Source: Adineta vaga | Lineage: Eukaryota > Rotifera | DNA: 64,000 nucleotides | Direction: 5' to 3' | Assembly (NCBI GenBank): GCA_021613535.1 | Contig: CP075497.1 | Location: 6,324,001 to 6,388,000, forward strand | Shown: positions 1-11,832 of the stretch, in pieces | Numbering within the stretch: the stretch's first letter is position 1 | How the letters are laid out: every line of letters starts with the position of its first letter | Notes under the pieces: model-generated | Seen by the model: the letters and a program-made list of their open reading frames with translations, nothing else | The model's database searches: none | Told to the model about the DNA's origin: nothing | Position numbers and translations under genes: made by a program

Positions 1-600
1 AACAAATCGTACTCACTTAATTTTCTTCATATTCTTAATTTTCACATCACAAACATATGCTTTACCTCTTTATCAAGCACCATCAGGTAATATTCATTCG
101 TTGTTTACTGATCTTTTTATATTCATAGTGTATTTTGTTGCTTATTAGTGAATTATAATTCAGTACAGAATTACAATTATAATCAACAATCATTACCTGT
201 TGCTATGGTACAATTATCTGATCGTCCAGTATATCCTCAATCATATAAGATGTATCGACGGTTCCCAAATCAACAAGTAAATACGCATCCAGGTTATTCG
301 AATGCCGCTGTAGTACAAGTTCGACAACCGGCTGCCGTAATTCTTCAAAATCATCCTAATGAACAACAACTAACATTACAATTAAGACGTGAACGACAAC
401 GTCGAGCAATGATTGATAAAATGGTTACTTTATTCGATGAAGATGGTTTGATATTTCTTCAAAAGTAAATTCTAGATGATATGCTTCTATTTTTATACCT
501 AGGTAATGGTCAATTGACAAAAGAAGAGTTATATTCATTGGCTTTACGTTCGAATATATTTCCAAAATTTCATTATTATTTGAAGCAGACACCGATCTAG
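1..600 (+). CDS. EF-hand protein, 3' end only (5' truncated by window edge)
   Basis: Three exon pieces can be read: an upstream piece ending at 85, 149-445 and 503-600 (TAG stop). Joining 445 to 503 restores a canonical calcium loop (DEDGNGQLTKEE), with acidic residues at positions 1 and 3, Gly at 6 and Glu at 12; reading through instead gives an early stop, so the intron 446-502 is well supported. The part before the loop is Gln/Asn/Tyr-rich and then basic (LRRERQRRAMIDKM), probably the entering helix of the EF-hand. The product ends about 20 residues after the loop. Only one EF-hand is visible; others may lie upstream of the window. The 5' piece reads through hydrophobic codons and its true start is not visible. 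A calcium-binding role is inferred from the motif; the family is not identified. Confidence 0.6.
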
Positions 601-873
601 ATAATTTTCTTTCAGTTTGAATTTACAAGAAGAATAGTTCTCATCATCTGCTACTGGATTTATACGTGGTTCTATCTGTATATGTATAATGTGTCCTCGT
701 TTTTTTCTTTTTGTCTTTATTGTTGTTACTTCTTCTTTTTCCTTTTTTCTTTTGAGCAATATGGAATGAAGAGATAAATTAGGAATGTGTAATGAAGGAT
801 TATTTATTTAGAAGAAAATGAAAGAATTCGTATGGTAGATATTTAAAGACAACAATCGTAAGAATTCCAAGTT

Positions 874-1548
874 TTATTTGGTACTGATGGAATTGGTGTT
901 GAACATAATGGCATTGTCGTTTGACGAGCATGGCGTCCAATAGGAATTATTATTTTGAAAATTTTGACATCGATTGGTGTTATAGGTATTAGTGGTACAA
1001 CAATCGATTGGACAACATGCATCATTAGTTGTTGAAGTCCATAATTGACGTTCTTGAGGATCGTTTTGATTTGAGCTAAAAAATGATCTAAACAAATTAG
1101 ACGGAATATATTTTTCAAGAAACAATTTGAAGAGTTCGGTTTGTTACTCTTTTGTACGATCATTGTTTTTTGATTGATGTTCTGCTCGTTTGTTATTGTC
1201 ATAGCATCGTGCAAAAATAGCTCGATCGTAATTAAGTACTCGATCTTTTTGTGTTGAGATTTGATTATCATAATAAAAACTACCATAAGACATATTGGTT
1301 GTTTTATATCTTTCTGCTGGTCGACAAATACAAGCAATAGTACGATTTGTTGGAGTATTGCCACAATCGGATGAATATATTGTTTTGTAAAGTTGTTGAA
1401 GAGGACGAAAACAACTTGATGGAGTACAATCGTTCGTATTGTTATTTATCGAATTATTACAACCATTTGTAGAGGAAAACATTGTTTGACATGGATTTAT
1501 ACAGTTATAGGATGGTAAACTATTATTAGTTGCATTGTAAGAAAACAT
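874..1548 (-). CDS. Cys/Asn-rich orphan protein, two exons
   Basis: Joined minus-strand model 1148-1548 and 874-1075, with a 72 bp GT-AG intron (1076-1147), gives about 200 residues. The product is rich in Asn, Ser and Thr with about 17 scattered cysteines, several in pairs (DACCPIDCC). No family is recognised. The splice is supported because the first exon would otherwise stop just past the donor, and the second exon keeps the same composition to its stop. I chose the Met at 1548; the frame stays open upstream to 1761, but that part is hydrophobic and phenylalanine-rich and looks like non-coding AT-rich sequence. A second open frame over 843-1364 is a shadow. Function unknown; a small secreted or structural Cys-rich protein is possible, but no convincing signal peptide is seen. 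Confidence 0.5.
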
Positions 1549-2010
1549 TATCGTATGTCGAAATCGAACAAAAAGAAAAGATTTAGAATAGAAAAATAGA
1601 GTTTCGTAGTTCGAGAAAAAATGAAAAAATGAATCAACGCGCTTAAATACAAAAATAAAGTATACGATGTACAGTAATGATATCAAAAATCTTTGTGATA
1701 AATGGGACTCTTGCTCTATAAGTACGTTATAAAAGAACAATGTAGTCATACGATCTAGCATTTATAACATTAGTATAAAGAGATAGATATATTTTACTTG
1801 GAAAGTATAGTTGAATGTACTTTCACTAAATCGAAACTGTTTTTCTGATGACAAAAATTCAAGTTAACTAATGCCATCTATTAGATTTTATTTTATTTTG
1901 AAATCTTCCAATCCATTGACTTACCTATATCGTCGGAAGAAGTCGAAAAAAGAAGTAAAGCTGATTTGAGCAGTCAGCATATTTTTTATTATTAAAAGAT
2001 CAATATTATT

Positions 2011-2727
2011 ATGGGAACAAATGCAGAATTCAATCTTCGATTTACGAAGAAAATGATTGAAAAAGAAGCATCTGCAGCTGAGAAAAAATATGAAACAAGT
2101 CGGAAAAAAGCTTTGGATGCATTGAAAAAATCTGGTGATATAGAAACAGCTCGTATTTATGCTGAAACAGCCGTTCAAAATCGAACAGCACATAATCAAT
2201 TTTTAATGATGGCATCACGAATTGATAGTGTCGTTGCTAAAGTAATTCAACTGAAAAAATAATTCAGTTAGACTTAAATTTCTTTTGCTTTGTATTTAGG
2301 TTCAACAAGCAAATGCACAAAATCTAATGATGAAAAACATGAGTCAAGTAAATAAAATGCTGGAAAATGTGAATAAAGAAATGAATGCTGGTGAATTATC
2401 AAAAGTAATGGATAAATTCGAACAAGTTAGTACAGAAAATATTTTCTTTTTCAAAAGTTGAAACAAATCTCAATGAAATTCTAGGCATTTGAAGAATTTG
2501 ATGTGAAAGAACAAGTGATGAATAACGCAATGAATGAAGTTATGGCTACCAGTACACCAACTGAAGCTGTTCAAGATCTTCTACGTCAAATTGCAGATGA
2601 AAATCATTTAGATATTCGTGCTCAACTCGATGCTATTCCAACAATTCAACATTCAATAGCAACACCAGCTCAACAAGAAGCTTCAGCACAAAGTAGTCGT
2701 TTAGCTGCTCTTCGTCATGCTATTTAA
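2011..2727 (+). CDS. CHMP1: ESCRT-III subunit CHMP1
   Basis: Three exons (2011-2241, 2300-2425, 2485-2727), all phase 0, encode 199 residues, matching the usual CHMP1 length. The N-terminal basic helices (FNLRFTKKMIEKEA, then ARIYAETAVQNR and MASRIDSVVAKV) are typical of CHMP1/Did2, which acts late in ESCRT-III to recruit Vps4 and related MIT proteins during endosomal sorting and cytokinetic abscission. The C-terminus ends in RLAALRHAI, a MIT-interacting motif of the Leu/Arg type (MIM1). The middle exon carries the acidic/amphipathic helix (VMDKFEQ) matching the VMDRFE stretch of animal CHMP1. The start is the first Met giving the normal N-terminal length. Next gene downstream is the RBR ligase on the same strand. 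Confidence 0.93.
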
Positions 2728-3460
2728 TAAATGCTTATACTTGTTATTACTAACATTATGATAATCATCTACACTTATTAGTTCTTAGTAATTACATGAA
2801 ATTGTATTTTTTCTTGTTCGTCAGACTTTATTGAAGATTACATTTATTAACAATCAGTCAGATTATGAATCTAAAATCTATTTCTTAAGTATGATATGCA
2901 GAGATTTATTTTCATTCTTTATAATATTGTTTCAAAACACAAGAAATTTCATCATCAATAGAAAAACTGATAGTGAGAGAAAATGATCGTAGATGGATTT
3001 TCGAGTGATGACGCTTATTATGTTATTTTCTCTATTATTATTCGCTTCTTTCTATGAAAGTGATCATATTTTACTTTTTGTTTTTTTCCATGCTTGTTTT
3101 GTTTTATTCTACATTATGTTTTGTAAAACATTCGTCTTGCTTCAGGTATTGGTAGGAAAAAGTTGATTTGGATAGATATTGACGAGAAATAATGCTAAGA
3201 AAGATGTTTTTTTCCGACTCTATTACATTTTCTGATGTCTTGATTAAAAAGCACATGACAAATATGACTCATCGTAAATTTATTTTAAATTCATAGTTAC
3301 TGTATTCGGATTTTACCCAATGGTTTTTTCCCAGTCAATGTTATTAACAGAATAGTATATACGACACATGTGAGTTTTATAAAGTAACATTCTGGAAAGA
3401 GAACGATGTAAATGAAGAGAATGCGTGCAACGTCATTGATAAACAAACTGATACTTGGAT
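2728..3460 (+). other. Intergenic, CHMP1 3' flank to RBR ligase 5' flank
   Basis: No open frame with coding character on either strand. AT-rich sequence with T-runs. It presumably holds the CHMP1 3' end and upstream sequence of the next gene. No promoter motif can be assigned. Confidence 0.5.
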
Positions 3461-3478
3461 GAAATTCTTTCGTTTTAG
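3461..3478 (+). promoter_or_regulatory. 3' splice-site-like AG directly before the RBR ligase start codon
   Basis: A pyrimidine-rich run ending in TTTTAG abuts the ATG at 3479 with no intervening base. It could be the 3' end of a 5'UTR intron or a spliced-leader trans-splice acceptor. Sequence pattern only; needs RNA evidence. Confidence 0.35.
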
Positions 3479-6107
3479 ATGATGGTCTTTAATATAAAGA
3501 GTGTCGTTGATGGCAATCTAAAGACTGCACAAATGATACAATCCTTCAAGGTTAAAACCATCACGATATTGTGGGAATATTTTTTTTAAATGAAAACAAT
3601 TTTGTTTCATTGTAGAAAAGTCTTATAACGCAATACACTTCATCTCCATCACATGGTTTTATTCGCAGAAAACTAGCAGCATTTATCTTAAAACAAGAGA
3701 ACCTAAATATGACCAATGAAGATGATAGTCAGATCGATGAGTACATTGATCAATATGTAATTCAATTGAAAGTTCGCGATAATCAAACAAATGTTCCTCG
3801 AACAGATGATGTATATCTAGAATGTTTAATTCGATCACGTTTTAATGAAGATCGAGCTTTCTTCATGTTAAATCATCATCGACCGAATTTAGTATGTTTT
3901 AATCTATATATATATATGTATGACATTTGATCTCAATTAGAAACCACCTGTAGACGAATCGATCGCTCAAAAGCCATCGAAGATATCATTAAATCAGTCA
4001 GTAGAATATTTAAGACAGCAGTTTGATTTATTAAATAAATTCAGTAATAAAAACAGCGATCCTGCACAATTGTCGAGTGAAAAAGTTGTGAGTATAGTGA
4101 CTATAAACAAACTAAATATCTATTACAATGCTTTTTATTCAGGTATCGAGAAATGTTCAACATCTTCTACCAGCTATACGTCAACTTTATCAAAAAAATA
4201 ACAATCAATCAGAGAATGAAATATTGTTTTCGGTATTTAGAGAAAAGAAAATCATTTGTGTTTATATAACTATTTTTTGTTAAGAAAATGTGTCGTTTAA
4301 TTTATGCTGAATTGTCACGCAGCATTGGTCCACAATTACCTGTTAAAATTGAAACACTTGCCCGACTTTTATGCGATGCGGAGACTGAAATTATTGAAAA
4401 TTTAGATTTAGTAACACTTGAGAGTATGCTATCTTTGGGTGGCAGAATCCATGATAATTTCGAATCCCATGCGAAAAATATATTATCTTTCATGTGTCCA
4501 ATATGTAACATATCATATCCACGAACACAAATAGAAAACATGTTTTTATGTGAACACGAATATTGTCTAATTTGTGTTAAAAAGTATTATGAACAAACAA
4601 TTTATAAAATAACAGATTTGGCATCATTGAATAAACTGACATGTATTGAAAAGTATGAAAAAATTACATCGGAAAAACGAACGGACTTTTTTGTTTGGTT
4701 GGAATCCAAAGTAGGTCGTGTGTAGAGAAGTCTTCTTTAGCTTCAGGACTTTTTTCTTTAGATCGGCCAATGGTTTCAAGATAAACCAGACCTTATTAAG
4801 TTATATCATCGTAATTTATTTATCGCATCGGCTGGTAAAGACATAAAGAAATGCGGCAATACAAAGGTAAAATGTTTTTTTTCTAATCTTTAAAACATCT
4901 GCTTTTTCTAATATTCACTATAGTGTGAAAGTTATTTTATTACCGATGATAATAATCAAGATATCCGTGCTGTTTATTGTCCCGATTGTAATTATGCTCA
5001 GTGCTGTCAATGCACGAAAAAAGTAAGTTATTACTATCTATCGATCGATTCGTTTTAATTTTGATGAGATTTAGTGGTACTCCGATCATATAGATAAAGA
5101 TTGCGATGAATATAATGAATGGTTAATAGATCATGATCCAGAAGATGAAGGTGTGCGGACCATATTATATTTACGTGACACTGCTATTGTATGTCCAAAT
5201 AAAGAATGTGGTACTATTTGTGAATAGTATGTTGAACAATCTAAGAAAATGATAAATGATTTATTTTATTTGGATTGTAGTGAAGCCGGAGGTTGTGAAC
5301 ACTTTACTTGTCCACAATGTAAAACAGATTTTTGTCGAATGTGTTCGACACTCTTTTGTTCGCCAAAAAAAGGACAGGTATTATTCGTTGTTAATAGATT
5401 TTAAAATGAATAAATTATTCTGTTTAGAATTGTAAAAATGCAAATTGTAACTTAGGAAATACTCTTCATGCTCATTGTTCTTTGAATTGTTTCCGAGAAA
5501 CTCGAATTGGTGAAATCAATGCGATTCTTAAATTATTGGCAGTAAATATCACTCTTTGTTTTGCCATTTTCCATATCACATACCTTGTTGTCTTTATAAA
5601 GGATCATCAGATAGATGGACTTGAAGAATTAAGAAAATCTTTCGAATCACCACAAGAAATCTGTTCCATTAGTGGCTGTAATAAAGTCACATCAGCAATT
5701 TGTGAAAAGCGACTGTGCGAGTAAGAACTTTTCAGTGATTGTGGTGCATTTAATTCATTATTTTCTTCTTAAATAGAAACTGTTACAAACAATTTCTGTG
5801 CTCGTTAATTTGGCGTTATCGAATCGAACCATGGTAAGTAACAGGAAAAATACAATATTTCTTAGCATTCTTTTTCCCTAGGGATATCTACGAAGACAAT
5901 AATCTGCAACAAATGCTGAAAAGAGCGTCTGTTGCTATTCCGAATGATTCTACGCGGAATAATTTAATTTTAGTAAGCTAAAAAAACAATTGTAATCACT
6001 ATCTCTTAACTAATCTTTTTTATTTCTTTTAGTTATGTAAACAAAATTTAAAAGAATTATTGGGTAAACCAAAGACATTGAGAAAACCTAGAGTGCTCAA
6101 AACCTGA
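3479..6107 (+). CDS. RBR-type E3 ubiquitin ligase, HOIP/RNF31-like (compact form)
   Basis: Fourteen exons with consistent phases (3479-3550, 3616-3891, 3941-4087, 4143-4232, 4285-4710, 4762-4866, 4924-5022, 5075-5226, 5281-5377, 5428-5541, 5602-5720, 5777-5833, 5882-5972, 6033-6107) encode 639 residues. RING1 starts CPICNISYP; the IBR has CPDCNYAQCCQCTKK; RING2 has CPNKECGTIC then GGCEHFTC, where the Cys after GG matches the catalytic Cys of HOIP. A Cys/His stretch (NLGNTLHAHC) and a C-terminal region resembling the linear-ubiquitin determining domain follow. These features favour HOIP over Parkin or Ariadne. HOIP makes Met1-linked ubiquitin chains in LUBAC. The N-terminal third is helical and may contain a UBA-like region, but the PUB domain and NZF fingers of vertebrate HOIP (over 1000 residues) are not seen. 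Confidence 0.82.
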
Positions 6108-6464
6108 ATACTTCCAGATGCGCAATTTAAAACGAACGTTTTTAAATCTGTTTTTTTTGTCGTATTATTTTTTTTCTAATATATTTTCATAGAAAAACGG
6201 TGACTCTAACTTTACATATATATATATGTATTATTTATAAATAAAACAGAAATATAATAAACATTTCATATTTTAGATCTGATACAATCTTATGTTGGTT
6301 TTTACTTATTCTTGGATATGTTAATACTAGAGGTTTTATTGAAGTTCTGAGTATCTGCGAACAAATTCGTGACATGATTCTCAAGGAAAGAATTTGATAT
6401 TCATATACATATATATGATGTTATTTAGATTTATTTTCTTGATATTTCTTTGCTCGTATCATAA

Positions 6465-7829
6465 ATGGCAACTGGTGGTGATTTTCGAAATATGAATTCT
6501 AGCTCCTCGTCAGCATCATCCAGTCGAAATGGCACCCCTGCTTATTATTCAGTAAGTATAAGAAAAATAAATGTTTTACAAATGTTTCCTTTTCTCAGAA
6601 TCTTGCAAAACAATCTGTCACTCAAATATAAAAAAAACTAGATTTTTTCCGAAGGTAACAGCAGTTATCTACTCTGTTATATATTTAGTCTGGTCGAAAT
6701 AATTCTTCGTTTAATTCTTATCAATCATCTGATCCAAATCAAATGACATTAGATATTGTCAATGAATTTAAAGTAATAAATGAGATTTATGTCAATACTT
6801 AGATCAAAATTTACCTTGATCCTTATTTCAGAAAACAGTTCAAGACAAAGTTCGACGACATGAACCAATTAATCAATCAACGATTGAATCAGATGTTGCA
6901 GAAATTAAACATCGAATGGATCCTAATCGATATGATACTAATCATTGGAAGAAACAACTTCCAGTGATATTCGTATGTGTTCGGATAGTATTTTACGTGA
7001 ATCAATGGCATATGGAAATGATCCACATCAAACAAAATCTATTATACAAACAAAATTGAATGAACCATCTTCAGATCGTGATCCTGTCGATACGTCTCTC
7101 AATAATATTGCAGAATCTTTAAGCGGACTTCGTGATGATTTAAAAAAGAATCCATTAAAAAATCTATTTCGCGCAGTTCATGATATTGATGATCGTGATT
7201 CTGATGTAATTCTTTTTTTTTGTATGATTTATTTTTGTACATGGATCATTTATTTTCTAGCGTGCCGATCGTTTATTCCTGAGTGAAGCTCATCACTTCA
7301 CTCCTGGTATTCAAGAATATACATTTCATGATGCACATAATGCAGTACAAGCAATTCGTGCAACAAATTGTCAATCAGACGATCCAGATGATCTTCTTGC
7401 GATTATAAAAACATGTCGATCATTGGATGAAGTTCAACAATATCTAACGGAAAAAGTATCAAAATCAGTAAAACATCAAGTGAGACGTATTTAACTTTAG
7501 CTCGAGATTTCCATTTCTAAACAAATGATTTCAGAATGAGCCAACAACTACAACATCACAGTTGTCGAATAGTTATCATCGTCCAACTTCCTAAAAGTGA
7601 TCATTCAAATCGTTCGAGTAACAACAATACTCCAATACTTCGATACAATCCACCACAAAGTCCTTTTTCATCAACAGGTAAACAAAGAAAATACACGCTA
7701 ACTATTTCTATTTCATCCCGAATATTAAAAAAGACAGTAATTCCTCTCATTTGCTTAATAGAATGTACATCACAATCACCAACTAATCTTCTTACAAGAG
7801 ATAGATCCAATGAAAGTAAATATAACTGA
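6465..7829 (+). CDS. Orphan Ser/Asn-rich protein; reading frame broken twice
   Basis: The model starts at ATG 6465 (MATGGDFRN). Exon 3 begins after the AG at 6831 and reads in frame as far as DPNRYDTNHWKK near 6950, but the convincing coding that follows (DIRMCSDSILRES onward to the donor near 7206) is in another frame, as if one base were missing around 6945-6960. After introns near 7206-7260 and 7480-7535, the frame reaches a TAA at 7592-7594. Coding character then resumes one base over (SDHSNRSSNNNTPIL) and crosses a good GT-AG intron (about 7678-7762) to a stop at 7829. Either the gene is decaying, or two single-base sequence errors are present, or the 3' part is separate. No domain recognised; mostly charged and helical in the middle with low-complexity ends. 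Converges on PGAP1. Confidence 0.5.
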
Positions 7830-7995
7830 TTCTTTATTTTTCATCATTGTCTCTATTTTATTATGTCTATTATATAGATTTTGTCCGTCATGAATTCGAT
7901 AGAAAATGATTTATTAACGAATAACATATTTTATCTTTAATCAAAAAATTGTTTTAAAGTTTGTATCGAAAAAAAAATGTATTAGTTTTTTTTGT

Positions 7996-10930
7996 TTATT
8001 CTTGATGTATGGGAACAAAGAATATCACAGCTGCATGGATAAATATCAAACAAATTAATATCCAGAGATAATGCATTGAATACGAACAACAAATTTGACT
8101 AATTAATGCTAATGAAATAAGAAAGAGGCGATTGTTATTGAAAAGAATGGATTTCATCGTTTGAATTGATCGAGATTGAGTACGATCGAATAGAAATCGA
8201 AGATAGAACGCTCCAGTACAACATATTGCTGAGAATAATGATGGATCAGACATGATTATATAAAGTGGTAATAAACCTTGAACAAATATGCTTTTAACAT
8301 GAACAATAAATCCAGTTAAGTTTAGGCAAACTAAAAGACTATGAAATAGAAGTAAAGTCGTTAGAATTTCTTTGACACGTTGATTAAGTGTTCCACGCCA
8401 CATAACATGAAGTAAAGCTATAAGAAATAAAGTTATATGACCATTCGAACCACTAAATACAAATGTTGATAACAATGGCATGCTTAATATAATCCATTGA
8501 ATTATACGAAGATATACAGGTTGATGACTCATTTCATAATGAAGGAAAAGTACACCTGGATGTAATAATGAACGACTTATATCAAATATAAGATAATCAA
8601 CAATAAATGATATCATTGCCCAAAGACTCATTGCCACTAGATAAAGAATGAATGGTAATAAGAAGAAATAATAACCATTTGAATGAATATTAACAACAAA
8701 ATCAGCTGTTGGAAATAATAAAATAATCATTTTATAAAGTAAAGTAATTATTATAGCGATAGGAATATGAATTTGCCATGCAAGTATTGTTTGATATGTT
8801 CGTAGTCGAGTATCAATGACTTGCATTGAATAAGATACACATAGAACAGTAAAAAGAAATGTTGGTAATAGAAATATATAATAACGAATTAATTGTGCAA
8901 GAATATCAATAAATGAATAATGAATTTCAAGTGTATAGGAAGATTTTGGATCAAGAAAAAGTTCAAGAGAAGGATATTGATTTGATGAAATAGTTGTAGG
9001 TAATCGATGAAGTTTTAAACGCATTTGTCGATGAAGAGATTTTGGAAGAGTCGATGATGGAGATGAAGGATTACGTAAAGTAACTAGATTGTATAGATCT
9101 TCATTAGACCATGGAACATGAAAATGAATCAATGGAATTTGTTGATTATCAGATTTAAGATAAACATTGTAAACTTGCCAAAGATGAGCTAATGTTGGAA
9201 AGACAAGTTTTTTATAACCAATTTGTTTTAAAGATAAGGTATGTGAACCAAAACTTGAAAAGAAGAAGAAAATCAATCTAATTTTAAACATGATTTTTAT
9301 GTTACTTACGTTGAGAGATCAACTATTTCTTCAGTATTGTCAGTTTGATATACATCAAATTGAGATTTTTGATTTTCTAATCGAATTAGAATTGAATCAT
9401 ATTGTTTGACAGATTCATCTAAGTTTCGTCGATCAAATCGAATCATTTTACGATTACCATAAGTTGGAGGAATTGGTAGAAGAGTATTGGATATATCTGT
9501 AATCTTTTCATCATTTTTTAGATAAATTCGTGCATTTGTTGAATGAATAATAGTTGTATGATATTTCGAATCTTTCAATGGTATTAAATAATCATTATCA
9601 TCTTTTCGACGAATTGATAGAATCGATTCAGTAACAGTAATTGGGTTTTTATTTGAAATTAACGTTGCGTTTAATCCAAGATTATAATCAATTGTTGGTA
9701 AAAAATGTTTTTTGAGTATCTAAAATATAAGAATACAAATATGATTGATATTCGAAATAAACTAACCTTCATTATTTCTTCCGAATTTTGATTTTTTCCT
9801 TGTGTAATTTCAAGTAATGCGCGTGTTGTTGTTAATACTAATTGTCGACACCAGACAATACAACGATGATCAGTAGATGTCCATACATGTGGAACAGCAC
9901 TTGTTAAAACATCAATTGATCGACTTTCATCAGTCAAACCATTCAATGAACATAGATCACTTCGAACTAGATGATCTCTAAAATTATTGAAGAGAATTTT
10001 TGTTTTCAAAGTTTTGAAAAGAAATCAAACATACCGATCTCCACCAGCTAATGAAACTAAAATGATATGTTGAAGTGAATTATTCCATTCATCTTTCCAA
10101 TATTGATTTACACGAGAATAAAAATTCATTACATAACTATCCGAATGAATGACTGGTGCTTGATGTGGTGTCGCTTGTGTAATTATTAAACGAACAGTAT
10201 TTGGATCAAATAAATTCGATGGTAGTGTAAAAACAGCACCTAATTATTTCTATCGAATGAGTTTTCTTTTTGAATTTGAATTTAAACTTACGAGATAGAA
10301 GACCACCAATAGAATTTCCAACAAGAATGATTGTTTGCTTTGTTTTATATAGCGATAGAATTTGTCGAATTGCATGAGCAACAAACTGAGTTTGTTGTTC
10401 GAGAACTCCACCAAATAAAGCTGAAAGTTCTTCATTGAAATCAATCGAAAAGAAATCTAATTGTTTTTGTTTATCACCCATACGATAAGCAACAGAACCT
10501 AGGGAACGAACTTGACGATAACTATCAGCATTACCAACGATGAATAGAACCGGTGAACCTAAATAAAGAGATTTTTCGTTTTTCTTGAAGATACAAAAAA
10601 AACCCTTCTCATACCAGAGAAATGATTTCGTTCATGAGCTTCACATCGAACACCTTCACAATAGGAATAGAGTGCATACCGACGGAATCGAATTTGAACA
10701 TCTTCAGGCATTGCAATTCGATGATATGTAGGATTTTCAAACATGTATGTCATTTCTAATTGAAATTTGAAGAATATTTTTTTGTTTTATAGATAAGAAA
10801 TGAACAAAAATTTACCACAATAGTTTAATTCATGTCGAAATAGATATCCAGCAAGTGCCAAAAAAAATAAGCTGATTATCACAAGAAAAACTAGATTTTG
10901 AACGATTGAAAATATCGTTCGTGAAGACAT
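7996..10930 (-). CDS. PGAP1: GPI inositol-deacylase PGAP1
   Basis: Seven minus-strand exons (10816-10930, 10615-10755, 10292-10558, 10035-10239, 9767-9977, 9310-9719, 7996-9253) encode 868 residues, close to the roughly 920 of vertebrate PGAP1. A signal-anchor helix at residues 7-25 is followed by the PGAP1-specific MTYMFENPTY stretch, the luminal lipase fold with nucleophile elbow VGNSIGG, and a C-terminal half with about eight hydrophobic membrane segments. PGAP1 sits in the ER membrane and removes the inositol-linked acyl chain from GPI anchors, which is needed for export of GPI proteins. The elbow has Asn where most relatives have His (GHSMGG); Ser and both flanking glycines are kept, so it may still be active. 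Other catalytic residues were not pinned down. The stop lies 166 bp from the end of the convergent orphan gene. Confidence 0.92.
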
Positions 10931-11832
10931 TTTATGAAAACGATGTAAATAATTGTCGATGTTATATATCAACCTTTATTTTATATCTACGCATGAACGA
11001 TTGTACAATTTTTCGGTGTTTATACACATACATATATATTATATATACAGGTAGGCAACCAAACTGATGAATCATCAAGCCTATCAAATTCAACCATTCA
11101 TTTTTCAAGGCGCTGTATGTTGGTGACTTTTTCTTGTACTTTAAATATGTTTTCTACTTATTCTTGCAATAATTATTGTCATTGTATAGACACATATATA
11201 TATATATCAGACACGCCATGACAATTATCAAACTAATGCACAAATTAATTAACTGTGTTCGTTTAAATGCCAACGCATGCAGTGTCAAGTTTGATAATGA
11301 CGTACTGAGTGTGTTAATAGTCATATTTTTGAAACTTTAGGGCGTGTAGAATGGATTGATTTGTATGAATAATTTCAAATCAGATCTCCGTCAGTAGATG
11401 AACTTATTGATGAAAAGTGTAATCTTTTACAAATTAAGGTCAATCAATAATAGAGAAGTACGTTGAAAATAAAGGTTATTGAGATACCATCAACAAATAA
11501 ATTTAGTTGTTCTTCAATTATCTGAATGTTATTAATATATTCATTTAAAAAGCAAGACATTCAAGATGATTTGCCTATTATTTGTCGATTAATTCAAATT
11601 AAAACTATTTTGTATCTCGTTATACTAAATTTTATCGTTCCTTCATCTTATATAATCTGACTAGACGTTTGTTAGTAACACATGCTTTTATGTATTCTTC
11701 GTCTATTTGTGACATGTCGAAAATTCGATAACATTGAATTAATACATTTAGGATATAAAACAGATTCGAAAATGATGAAATGCATCTTTGCATTTTATTT
11801 TTATTTTATAGATATAATTTCATTCATTCTAT
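10931..11832. other. Intergenic between PGAP1 (5' end) and the DUF202 gene (5' end)
   Basis: Divergent 5' flanks of two genes. AT-rich, with two TA-rich microsatellite tracts (about 11028-11049 and 11194-11209). No coding frame seen. Probably holds the promoters of both genes; no specific motif identified. Confidence 0.5.

Noticed and set aside
843-1364. 173-codon minus-strand open frame
   Set aside because: Overlaps the Cys-rich gene in another frame; hydrophobic AT-driven composition, and the spliced model explains both of the better coding segments.
1549-1761. In-frame N-terminal extension of the Cys-rich gene
   Set aside because: Phe/Tyr-rich and unlike the rest of the protein; the Met at 1548 is the point where composition changes.
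11217-11310. Short inverted repeat ATTATCAAACT / AGTTTGATAAT
   Set aside because: About 11 bp in AT-rich DNA; too short to call an element.
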